Assembly: GCA_937925595.1 (NCBI GenBank)
Contig: CALALQ010000408.1
Span: forward strand, 1-19,195
Direction: 5' to 3'
Origin: an uncultured Demequina sp.
Lineage (GTDB): Bacteria > Actinomycetota > Actinomycetes > Actinomycetales > Demequinaceae
Length of the DNA: 19,195 bases
Shown: piece by piece, positions 7,565-13,206 of the stretch
Position numbering within the stretch: position 1 is the first letter of the stretch
Layout: each line of letters begins with the position of its first letter
The notes under the pieces: generated by a model
Database searches by the model: none
Seen by the model: the letters and a program-made list of their open reading frames with translations, nothing else
What the model was told of the DNA's origin: nothing
Translations under genes and position numbers: made by a program

Positions 7565-8943
7565 GCCGACTGCCCTTCGGGCGGAGCCTCGTCCTCGCGA
7601 GTGCCGAAGTGCACGCGATCCTCGTCGATGATCGTCAGCGTGAACAGCTGTGGTCCCAGACAGAACAGTGCGACCACGAGGTACCACCCGCCTTCCACGA
7701 GCGGTCGCGACTCGGTGAGTCCCTGAATCGCCATGGCCGCGGCGAGCAGCGCCCATGACAGCGGGATGAAGCTGTCGCCTCTCGAGGCGCGCTCGACGAG
7801 TCGCCACGTTCCTCCGAAGATCAGCACCATGATCACGAGGAACAGCACCATGCCGATGAGGCCCAGCTGGAGCCACGCATCGAGGTACGCGTTGTGCGCG
7901 TGGCTGACGATGATCCCTGCGTCGTCGACGATCGTCGAATACGGCTCGCTCCATACGGGCCAGTAGCCCACATAGCCCCAGCCTTCCGGTCGCAGCCAGG
8001 CCGCGTCCGCGACGGCATTCCAGATGTCCGCCCTGTGCGTCGCGTCCGGGGAGCGGTCGAGCAGGTCGAAGATCTCCTGGCGCAGCTTGATGGTCAGCAC
8101 GCCGGCGATAGCGGTGAGCGCAAGCGTCGCGAAGGAGATCGGCCGCTTGAGCCGCGGTCGCGCCCTGCGAATCAGGACAGCAGCACCGGTCAGCACCAGC
8201 ACGTAGAGCAGCGCGACCGTGACGGTCGCCGACCTGGTGAGCAGGTGCACGGCGATCGCGGCGACCAGGGTGACCACAGCGTCGGCCCGGCTGAGCCTGC
8301 GCTCAAGCAGCAGGACGAAGGCGAGGATTCCCGCGAGCAGCGCGATGGCCCCGAAGGGATTGCGGTTGCCGACGAAGCCTTGAATGGGGCCGCCCTCGAA
8401 GAGGAGATTCTGTGACCACCAGACTTCGGCGACCTTTCCCTTCGATTCGACGAGTTTGTGAATGTCGCTGACGAGGGGATGTACGGGCCTGCGAGCAAAG
8501 AGCGAGATCGCCAGCTCAAACGCAAGGCCAAGGAACAGGCTGGCCTGCAGTCCCCGGTACAGCAGCACCATGAACCGCCACGAGGCATGACCGCGAACGG
8601 TCACGAAGGTGATGAAGGTGGTCGCGAGCAGCACCACAATGGCGAGCGCCGTCACCGCTCGCGCGCCCGACCACGCCCATGACGCCACCGCGAGCGCGAT
8701 GAAGCTGCCGATGAGCAGCGGAGGGCGGATGGTGCGCCATGTGGGCCGGAACGCGACGGCCACGGCAGCGACCGTGAGCGCAGCGAGCAGTCCATAGACG
8801 TACAGGCCCAGCAGGTAGCGGAAGCCCTGTCCGGAGACGAGGAACAGCACCGTCCAGATGGTGATGAGTTCGCGCGAGCGGACGGTGGTGAGTGTGGTGA
8901 GCCACCCCGCGCGGCCCTGTCTTGCTGTTGAGCTTTCGGTCAC
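7546..8943 (-). CDS. O-antigen ligase / Wzy-type polysaccharide polymerase family membrane protein
   Basis: Multi-spanning inner-membrane glycosyltransfer protein of the Wzy_C/WaaL superfamily, expected to polymerise or ligate surface polysaccharide repeat units from a polyprenyl carrier. The 465-residue translation has about ten to twelve hydrophobic segments, a long extracytoplasmic loop (about 290-345) and the family signature HAHNAYLDAWLQLGLIG (348-364). ATHRADIWNA (301-310) corresponds to the conserved Arg-Trp loop motif, and GNRNPFGA (192-199) and RSATVTVAL (237-245) also fit. The GTG start at 8943 overlaps the TGA of a tiny upstream membrane ORF (GTGA), implying translational coupling. 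No glycosyltransferase or flippase gene lies beside it, so its sugar substrate cannot be inferred from context. It sits between ppgK and a pepA remnant, consistent with insertion or rearrangement. Confidence 0.88.
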   Translation of the reverse strand: MTESSTARQGRAGWLTTLTTVRSRELITIWTVLFLVSGQGFRYLLGLYVYGLLAALTVAAVAVAFRPTWRTIRPPLLIGSFIALAVASWAWSGARAVTALAIVVLLATTFITFVTVRGHASWRFMVLLYRGLQASLFLGLAFELAISLFARRPVHPLVSDIHKLVESKGKVAEVWWSQNLLFEGGPIQGFVGNRNPFGAIALLAGILAFVLLLERRLSRADAVVTLVAAIAVHLLTRSATVTVALLYVLVLTGAAVLIRRARPRLKRPISFATLALTAIAGVLTIKLRQEIFDLLDRSPDATHRADIWNAVADAAWLRPEGWGYVGYWPVWSEPYSTIVDDAGIIVSHAHNAYLDAWLQLGLIGMVLFLVIMVLIFGGTWRLVERASRGDSFIPLSWALLAAAMAIQGLTESRPLVEGGWYLVVALFCLGPQLFTLTIIDEDRVHFGTREDEAPPEGQSAQTSQS

Positions 8944-9104
8944 GTCCCAATCCCAGAAGCGATGATGCCCGTCACGATCACCGAGGTGATGGTGACGGTC
9001 GCGAATCCGGCGACGATCATCTTTGGCAGGATCGCGCCTTCGATTGCCTTGCGTTCGTCCTCAGTGTCTGCCGCGGCGCGGGCAGCCTCCTGGGACAGCA
9101 CCAT
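8940..9104 (-). CDS. Tiny predicted single-pass membrane protein upstream of the Wzy-type gene
   Basis: A 54-residue ORF with a charged N-terminal half (SQEAARAAADTEDERKAIEG) and one hydrophobic C-terminal segment (MIVAGFATVTITSVIVTGII). Its TGA overlaps the GTG of the Wzy-type gene, which is the best evidence that it is real. No family is recognised. The start is uncertain: ATG at 9104 and GTG at 9101 are both possible, neither has an SD, and the open frame continues upstream into the antisense of the pepA remnant. The original 5' end may have been lost at the junction near 9105-9132. Confidence 0.45.
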   Translation of the reverse strand: MVLSQEAARAAADTEDERKAIEGAILPKMIVAGFATVTITSVIVTGIIASGIGT

Positions 9105-9128
9105 CGTGCCAGGAAATCCGAAGAGTGA

Positions 9129-9377
9129 CGTCCGCCGCTCGAGAAGAAGTACCGCAAGCAGCTCGACTCGGAGATCGCGGATATCGCGAACCTGGGAGGA
9201 CAGTTCGCTGGCGCGACCACCGCGGCGCTGTTCCTCAGCGAGTTCGTTGGCGACACACCCTGGGCGCACATCGATATTGCAGGCACGATGCAGGCGGAAT
9301 CCGATGATTCCTGGCGGTCTGCGGGAGCCACCGGATTTGGGGCGAGACTGCTCGCGGAGCTGGCTCGCACATACTGA
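9129..9377 (+). pseudogene. pepA: C-terminal remnant of leucyl aminopeptidase (M17, PepA)
   Basis: In one frame, bases 9135-9377 encode an unmistakable M17 aminopeptidase C-terminus: PLEKKYRKQLDSEIADIANL, then GGQFAGATTAALFLSEFVGD, TPWAHIDIAGTMQ and GATGFGARLLAEL before TGA. The family motifs SxIADIxN, aGaxTAAxFLxxF, PWAHxDIAG and TGFGxR are all intact. The frame has a TGA at 9126-9128 and no start codon before the late ATG at 9288, and the two other frames upstream do not resemble PepA. The roughly 400 N-terminal residues, including the zinc-binding centre, are therefore missing. The remnant shows no internal stop or frameshift, so the loss may be recent. Its last codons overlap the -10 of the DUF2236 gene, which may explain why they were kept. 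Confidence 0.85.
9370..9375 (+). promoter_or_regulatory. Probable -10 (CATACT) of the DUF2236 gene
   Basis: CATACT, then 6 nt (GAAGGG), then GTG at 9382. The hexamer is weaker than the TAnnnT boxes elsewhere, and the GAAGGGG abuts the start too closely to serve as an SD. It lies within the last codons of the pepA remnant. Confidence 0.35.
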
Positions 9378-9381
9378 AGGG

Positions 9382-10284
9382 GTGACGGCAACCGACTACC
9401 CTCCCCGCCTTGGGCCGATTGAACGCGCTAGACAGCGCGTTGGCGACGCGCTGTTCACGCGCATCGCCGGCCCCGGCGGCTACGAGGCACGCTCGCGAGT
9501 CCACAACACTCCCGGCGAGCGGTGGTTTCCGCGCGGGAGCGCCATCCGGCGCGTGCATGGCGACGCTTCGACGTTCGTCGGCGGGCTCCGAGCGCTCCTG
9601 CTCCAGTCGCTTCACCCTCTCGCCATGGCGGGAGTAGCAGGCCATTCGGGTTATCGCGGGGATCCGTGGGGACGGCTCGCGCGCACCTCGACGTTCCTCG
9701 CGTTCACGACGTTCGGAGCAGCTGACGACGCTCAGGCAATGGTGGACCGGGTTCGCGCTGTACATCAGCGCGTGCGCGGCAAGGCGCCTGACGGGCGTCC
9801 GTACCGCGCGTCAGACCCTCACCTGCTGACGTGGATCCACATCGCGGAGGCCGACTCATTCCTCACCGCGCACCAGCGCTACGGCGAGCACCCTCTCGAT
9901 GCCGCTTGCGCTGACGAGTATGTGGCGCAGTCTGGACGGGTCGCCACGGCGCTGGGCGCCGTCGAGGTGCCGCAGACGGTCGCGGAGCTCGCTCAGTTCA
10001 TGGACCGGTATCGTCCGGAGCTCGAAGCGACGGATGCCGCGCTCGACACGGCTCGATTCCTGCTCAAGGAGCCGCCGCTTCCCTGGGTCGCGCGCCCGGC
10101 CTACAAGCTGCTCGCCTCCGGCGCGGTGGCGCTGCTGCCCCGCTGGGCCCAAGACGAACTGCAGGTTTCGGGACCGGTCAACCGCAGCGTCGGGCCGCTT
10201 GCCGGCAAGATCGCGACCCTTGGGGTGCGCTGGGGCATGGGCAATGCCGAAGAGCGCCGCATCAAGGGCTTCGCCGGTCACTGA
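9382..10284 (+). CDS. DUF2236 / MpaB-family oxygenase-like protein
   Basis: A 300-residue member of the DUF2236 family (ER-bound oxygenase MpaB / rubber-oxygenase Lcp-like catalytic domain). The diagnostic blocks are RALLLQSLHPLAMAGVAGHS (70-89, His78), DPWGRLARTSTFL (94-106) and SDPHLLTWIHIAEADSFL (144-161). By homology to Lcp the conserved His and Arg residues would hold a haem, but the substrate in actinobacteria is mostly unknown. GTG at 9382 is favoured because similarity starts soon after it and a -10-like box ends 6 nt upstream; a frame open from 8962 crosses unrelated sequence. No signal peptide is visible. It follows the pepA remnant by 4 bp and overlaps the convergent LCP gene by 7 bp. 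Confidence 0.86.
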   Translation: MTATDYPPRLGPIERARQRVGDALFTRIAGPGGYEARSRVHNTPGERWFPRGSAIRRVHGDASTFVGGLRALLLQSLHPLAMAGVAGHSGYRGDPWGRLARTSTFLAFTTFGAADDAQAMVDRVRAVHQRVRGKAPDGRPYRASDPHLLTWIHIAEADSFLTAHQRYGEHPLDAACADEYVAQSGRVATALGAVEVPQTVAELAQFMDRYRPELEATDAALDTARFLLKEPPLPWVARPAYKLLASGAVALLPRWAQDELQVSGPVNRSVGPLAGKIATLGVRWGMGNAEERRIKGFAGH

Positions 10285-11459
10285 CCGAGCCCGCCCACCT
10301 CGCTGCCGGGCTCGAAGTTGCCCTCGGCAACGTCCTGCCAGAACGTGTCGATCTTGTCAGGATCAAGCAGCACGGTGGAGCCCACGCCTTTGACGCGGTA
10401 GCCCCAGTCCTTGATGGGCGGGGTGCCGGTGACGGCCTGATCGCCCTGGGCGGCTTTGAAGGTCATCGCGATGCGCGCGAGATCGAGCGGACCCGCGCCT
10501 TCGCTCACGCGGAACGCGCCAAGGCCGGCATCGGCGACGTCCATCGCCTTGCCAGGACTGCCCATCACATCCTTCGTGAAGACGCCGTCCACGACCGCCT
10601 TGACGAGTTGTCGCTGACGATCGGCGCGACCGATGTCGCCCAGCGGATCGCTGTAGCGCATGCGAGCGAAGGCGAGCGCGGTGTCGCCGTCAGCGACGTG
10701 GCAGCCGGCCTTCCACTTCATCTTGGAGCGCCAGTCATCGACGTCGCGGTCATAGCAGAGCTCCACCCCGCCCAGCGCGTCGACGAGGTCGCCGACGCCC
10801 GTGAGGCCAATCTCCATGTACGCGTCGACGGTGAGGCCGGAAAGCCCTTCGACTGTCTCGACGAGCAGCTCCGGTCCGCCAAAGGCGAAGGCCGCGTTGA
10901 TCTTGTTCTTCTTGTGACCGGGAATCTCCACGTAGGAGTCGCGAGGCAGCGAGATGAGCGACACCACGCCATTGGGCGCCTTGTGCAGCACCATGATCGT
11001 GTCCGTGCGAGCGCCCTTGGTGGAATCCGCGTGCTTCCAGCCCTTACGCGAGTCCGAGCCCACGATGAGGTACGTCTCGCCTGCGGTGTTCTCCGCGCCG
11101 CTGAGGGCGTCGACGTGCTGGATGCGGTGACTCACCCACAGCCACATGCTCACGGCGAGGATCGCGAGAATCAGCAGCGCGGCGATGGTGAGAACGCCGC
11201 AGCGGCGCTTCCAGTGAGTGCGCTTGGAGGGCTTCTGGCTGCCCGACGCTGCGGCTGGCCGCGCCTGTTGGCCTTGGCTTGGTCGCTGGGCGGATGGGCG
11301 TTGCTGCGGCTGACGCGTGGACTGCCGCGCCGGAGCCACCTGGCGCGCGGAACGGCTTGAACCTGGATCCGGTGCTGCCGGGCGCTGGCGCGGAGGAATC
11401 GAGGGCGGCATGGGCCGCCGCGATGCGGGGGGTCCCCCGTCGTTCCCTCCGGTGCTCAC
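10278..11459 (-). CDS. LytR-CpsA-Psr (LCP) family cell-wall glycopolymer transferase
   Basis: LCP enzymes attach polyprenyl-phosphate-linked glycopolymers (teichoic acids, arabinogalactan or capsule) to peptidoglycan outside the membrane. The 393-residue protein has a long cytoplasmic tail rich in Pro, Gln, Arg and Ser (1-85), a single transmembrane helix (about 87-109) and an LCP domain. Key blocks are LIVGSDSR (131-138), RTDTIMVLH (151-159), SLPRDSYVEIPGHKKNKINA (170-189), and FARMRYSDPLGDIGRADRQR (264-283), with the conserved Asp and Arg residues that bind pyrophosphate and metal. The GTG start has no SD; TAGGCT lies 6 nt upstream, with TTGTCA 16 nt before that. It could act with the nearby Wzy-type protein in surface polysaccharide assembly, but only proximity suggests this. 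Confidence 0.93.
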   Translation of the reverse strand: MSTGGNDGGPPASRRPMPPSIPPRQRPAAPDPGSSRSARQVAPARQSTRQPQQRPSAQRPSQGQQARPAAASGSQKPSKRTHWKRRCGVLTIAALLILAILAVSMWLWVSHRIQHVDALSGAENTAGETYLIVGSDSRKGWKHADSTKGARTDTIMVLHKAPNGVVSLISLPRDSYVEIPGHKKNKINAAFAFGGPELLVETVEGLSGLTVDAYMEIGLTGVGDLVDALGGVELCYDRDVDDWRSKMKWKAGCHVADGDTALAFARMRYSDPLGDIGRADRQRQLVKAVVDGVFTKDVMGSPGKAMDVADAGLGAFRVSEGAGPLDLARIAMTFKAAQGDQAVTGTPPIKDWGYRVKGVGSTVLLDPDKIDTFWQDVAEGNFEPGSEVGGLGQ

Positions 11460-11465
11460 GGGGCG

Positions 11466-11471
11466 AGCCTA
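11466..11471 (-). promoter_or_regulatory. -10 hexamer (TAGGCT) of the LCP gene, with a possible -35
   Basis: TAGGCT, 6 nt (CGCCCC), then GTG at 11459. Upstream, TTGTCA with a 16-bp spacer is a reasonable -35, making this the most complete promoter in the window. Confidence 0.62.
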
Positions 11472-11515
11472 AACGCCTGCACGCCGATGACAAGCGCGCC
11501 GCGCCAGCACGTGCC

Positions 11516-11521
11516 TATGCT
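11516..11521 (+). promoter_or_regulatory. -10 hexamer (TATGCT) of the VOC gene, leaderless layout
   Basis: TATGCT, 6 nt (CGACGG), then ATG at 11528. It lies back to back with the LCP promoter in a 68-bp divergent gap. Confidence 0.58.
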
Positions 11522-11527
11522 CGACGG

Positions 11528-11974
11528 ATGTCGGTTCTGCGCTTGGACAACGTCGCCGTGGTGGTGGACGACCTTGAAGCGGCTGTCGCCTTCTTCGAGG
11601 ACTTGGGCCTCGAACTTGAGGGCCGCGCCACAGTAGATGGCCCGTGGGTCGAGGGAGTTGTGGGCCTCGACGGAGTCATCACGCACATCGCGATGATGGC
11701 GGTCCCTGGTGGGCCGGGGCGCGTCGAGCTGACGTGGTACGAATCGCCGGAGGCCGTGGCTTCCGCTGCGCCCCAACCGAACACGCTCGGCATGACCCGC
11801 ATGATGTTCACGGTGACGGACATCGACGACACGGTCGCGCGCTTGGAGCGACATGGCGCCAGCGTGCTGCGCCAAATCGTCGACTATGGCGACGCCTATC
11901 GGCTGTGTTACCTGCGGGGTCCGTCGGGGATCATCGTGGCGCTCGCGCAGCCCCTCAAGCCTGAGGACGGATGA
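11528..11974 (+). CDS. VOC-fold (glyoxalase/bleomycin-resistance superfamily) protein
   Basis: A 148-residue protein with two beta-alpha-beta-beta-beta modules: VLRLDNVAVVVDDLEAAVAF (3-22) with FFEDLGLELEG, and GMTRMMFTVTDIDDTVARLE (88-107) ending in YLRGPSGIIVALAQ. These are typical of single-domain VOC proteins. The usual metal ligands look degenerate: the first-strand His is Asn8, the second-module His is absent (Arg91/Met92) and the final-strand Glu is Ala. It may therefore be a binding protein and not a metal-dependent lyase or dioxygenase. Start ATG at 11528 is set by the motif and by TATGCT 6 nt upstream. Its TGA lies inside the 3' end of rnpB, transcribed from the other strand. Confidence 0.85.
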   Translation: MSVLRLDNVAVVVDDLEAAVAFFEDLGLELEGRATVDGPWVEGVVGLDGVITHIAMMAVPGGPGRVELTWYESPEAVASAAPQPNTLGMTRMMFTVTDIDDTVARLERHGASVLRQIVDYGDAYRLCYLRGPSGIIVALAQPLKPEDG

Positions 11975-12347
11975 GTTGGCCTGTACGCCGGGTTCTGTCT
12001 GGCCGGGCTCCTTACGGGGCCCGGCCGGGCGGCCATCCATCTAGGCCGTGCGTTGCCGCACGGCTCAAGCAACCTACCCGGAAGCTCGGGCGGGCAGCCC
12101 TCAAGCGCTTCCTGTCTGGTCTTGCTCCAGGTGGGGTTTACCGTGCCGTCCCTGTCACCAGGAACGCGGTGAGCTCTTACCTCACCCTTTCACCCTTACC
12201 GCCGGTTGCCCGGCGGCGGTCTGCTTTCTGTGGCACTGTCCCGCGGGTCACCCCGGGTGGCCGTTAGCCACCACCCTGCCCTATGGAGCCCGGACGTTCC
12301 TCGGCACCGGTGAACCGGTGACGCGACCGCCTGGCCAACTCATCCGC
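11967..12347 (-). ncRNA. rnpB: RNase P RNA, bacterial type A
   Basis: Catalytic RNA of RNase P, which matures tRNA 5' ends. On the minus strand the universal 5' core GAGGAACGTCCGGGCTCC, the middle GGTAAACCCCACC loop with GGAGCAAGACC, and the 3' core ACAGAACCCGGCGTACAGGC occur in the correct order. The ends pair as helix P1: GGCCAACTCAT at 12333-12343 against ATGAGTTGGCC at 11971-11981, 11 perfect pairs. The length of about 380 nt fits actinobacterial type A. Exact ends are estimated. TACACT at 12354-12359 is the likely -10. It converges with the VOC gene, whose stop codon lies in the 3' P1 strand. Confidence 0.95.
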
Positions 12348-12370
12348 GGATCAAGTGTAGCCAGGCGGTC
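12325..12370. repeat. Perfect 11-bp inverted repeat around the rnpB start
   Basis: GACCGCCTGGC at 12325-12335 and its exact reverse complement at 12360-12370 bracket the rnpB -10 (12354-12359) and its 5' end. Inside lies a second perfect 10-bp palindrome, ATCCGCGGAT, at 12342-12351. One arm is within the mature RNA and the other is just upstream of the -10. Confidence 0.7.
12354..12359 (-). promoter_or_regulatory. -10 hexamer (TACACT) of rnpB
   Basis: TACACT on the minus strand, about 7-12 nt before the predicted RNase P RNA 5' end and 18 nt downstream of the padR stop codon. No good -35 at 16-18 bp spacing. Confidence 0.5.
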
Positions 12371-12377
12371 TGTCACG

Positions 12378-13037
12378 CTACTCGGCGAGCAGCTTGTAGA
12401 GGTCCTTGCGAGCAGTGGCGAGCACCTCAGTCGCGTGTTGGGCGAGCTCGGGATCTTCGCGGCGACCTATGAGCATCAGCACCTCGTGGATGCCGTGAAT
12501 CTCGTTGCGGAGGTCGTCCGCTTCCTTGGGTCGGTCGCCCGCCTTGGCGAAGATCGCCTCAACAGCCTCCCCGTTGTCGTTGACCCACGCCTGACCCGCT
12601 GACGTGAGCGTGGCGGTCTTGCGGCCATCCACGGTCTCAAAGGTGATGAGACCCTCGTCCTCAAGGGACTGCAGCGTGGGATAGATCGAGCCGGGACTCG
12701 GCGACCACGCGCCGTTGGTGCGCTCCTCGATAGCGCGCATGAGGTCGTAGCCGTGTCGCGGCTGCTCCGCGAGCAGCACAAGCACGGCGGTACGGACATC
12801 TCCGCGACCGCGACCGCGTCCTCCGCGGCGTCCTCGCGGCCCAAAGCCAGGGCCAAAGCCCGGAGGCGGACCAAAGCCAGGGCCGCCGAATGGGCCAAAG
12901 CCGGGCGGAGGGCCAAAGCCGCGACGGCGTCGGCCGCCCTTGGGACCCCTCATGGGGCCAAAGTCTTCGAAGCGACCAGTGTGGTCGTGGTGACGGCGCT
13001 CGCGCGGGTGGCGCGGCATCTCGTTGTTGTGTGTCAT
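12378..13037 (-). CDS. PadR-family transcriptional regulator with Gly/Phe/Pro-rich N-terminal region
   Basis: A 219-residue DNA-binding repressor type. Residues 80-150 form the PadR winged helix: VRTAVLVLLAEQPRHGYDLM, the PSPGSIYPTLQSLEDEGLI recognition block and the wing. A helical dimerisation segment follows to the C-terminus. The first 80 residues are unusual: His/Arg-rich, then repeated GFGPPP units, then Arg/Gly-rich (RGRRGGRGRGRG), a likely disordered and nucleic-acid-binding tail. ATG at 13037 is chosen because AGAAGGGGGA lies just upstream. PadR genes often regulate themselves and a neighbouring transporter; no transporter is adjacent here, so the target may be itself or distant. A perfect palindrome, CGATATATCG, lies about 30 bp upstream. 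Confidence 0.92.
   Translation of the reverse strand: MTHNNEMPRHPRERRHHDHTGRFEDFGPMRGPKGGRRRRGFGPPPGFGPFGGPGFGPPPGFGPGFGPRGRRGGRGRGRGDVRTAVLVLLAEQPRHGYDLMRAIEERTNGAWSPSPGSIYPTLQSLEDEGLITFETVDGRKTATLTSAGQAWVNDNGEAVEAIFAKAGDRPKEADDLRNEIHGIHEVLMLIGRREDPELAQHATEVLATARKDLYKLLAE
12841..12920 (-). repeat. Five copies of CCAAAGCC (GGCTTTGG) in padR
   Basis: Copies begin at 12841, 12853, 12871, 12895 and 12913, spaced 12, 18, 24 and 18 nt, all multiples of 6. Each encodes Gly-Phe-Gly with Phe as TTT. The neighbouring PFG instead uses TTC, the codon usual in GC-rich genes. Confidence 0.85.
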
Positions 13038-13067
13038 GGGTTTCCCCCTTCTGTTGTGACACACTCA

Positions 13068-13077
13068 CGATATATCG
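13068..13077. promoter_or_regulatory. Candidate PadR operator palindrome CGATATATCG
   Basis: Perfect 10-bp AT-rich palindrome 30 bp upstream of the padR ATG, next to TGTGACACA (an odd palindrome at 13055-13063). It overlaps the best -10 candidate for padR (TATCGT on the minus strand), as expected for an autoregulatory site. Binding is inferred. Confidence 0.45.
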
Positions 13078-13118
13078 CGTCATGCTCGCCGTCAACTCTT
13101 TCCACCTCCGCCTCCCCC

Positions 13119-13182
13119 CATCCGGTCGGTACGTGGAGGTCGCTTCCGCGGTCGGAAACGACGCCCATGTACCGACACGATG
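13119..13182. repeat. Long imperfect dyad (hairpin) between padR and yaaA
   Basis: Arms 13126-13148 and 13153-13175, separated by a 4-nt CGGT loop, pair at 19 Watson-Crick plus one G-T position of 23. The outermost block is TCGGTACGTGG/CCATGTACCGA and the innermost is TTCCG/CGGAA. A further 5 of 7 flanking positions also pair, extending it to 13119-13182. There is no T-run on either side, so it is not a simple terminator. It occupies the region just upstream of the yaaA -10. This and the PadR site are what I see in the 169-bp gap 13038-13206. Confidence 0.75.
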
Positions 13183-13193
13183 CTGGCGCGCCA

Positions 13194-13199
13194 TAGGGT
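13194..13199 (+). promoter_or_regulatory. -10 hexamer (TAGGGT) of yaaA, leaderless layout
   Basis: TAGGGT, 7 nt (GTGTGCC), then GTG at 13207, with no SD. The long dyad ends 12-19 bp upstream. Confidence 0.55.
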
Positions 13200-13206
13200 G
13201 TGTGCC

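Noticed and set aside
8962..9381. Longer N-terminus (140 residues) for the DUF2236 protein
   Set aside because: The added sequence crosses the antisense of the tiny membrane ORF and the pepA remnant in a different frame, and has no recognisable similarity.
11951..11964. CCTCA-AGCC-TGAGG hairpin as the rnpB terminator
   Set aside because: A 5-bp stem with no T-run on either strand is too weak to call.
12048..12602. Plus-strand ORF across rnpB and the padR 3' end
   Set aside because: It runs antisense through RNase P RNA and has no family motifs or SD.
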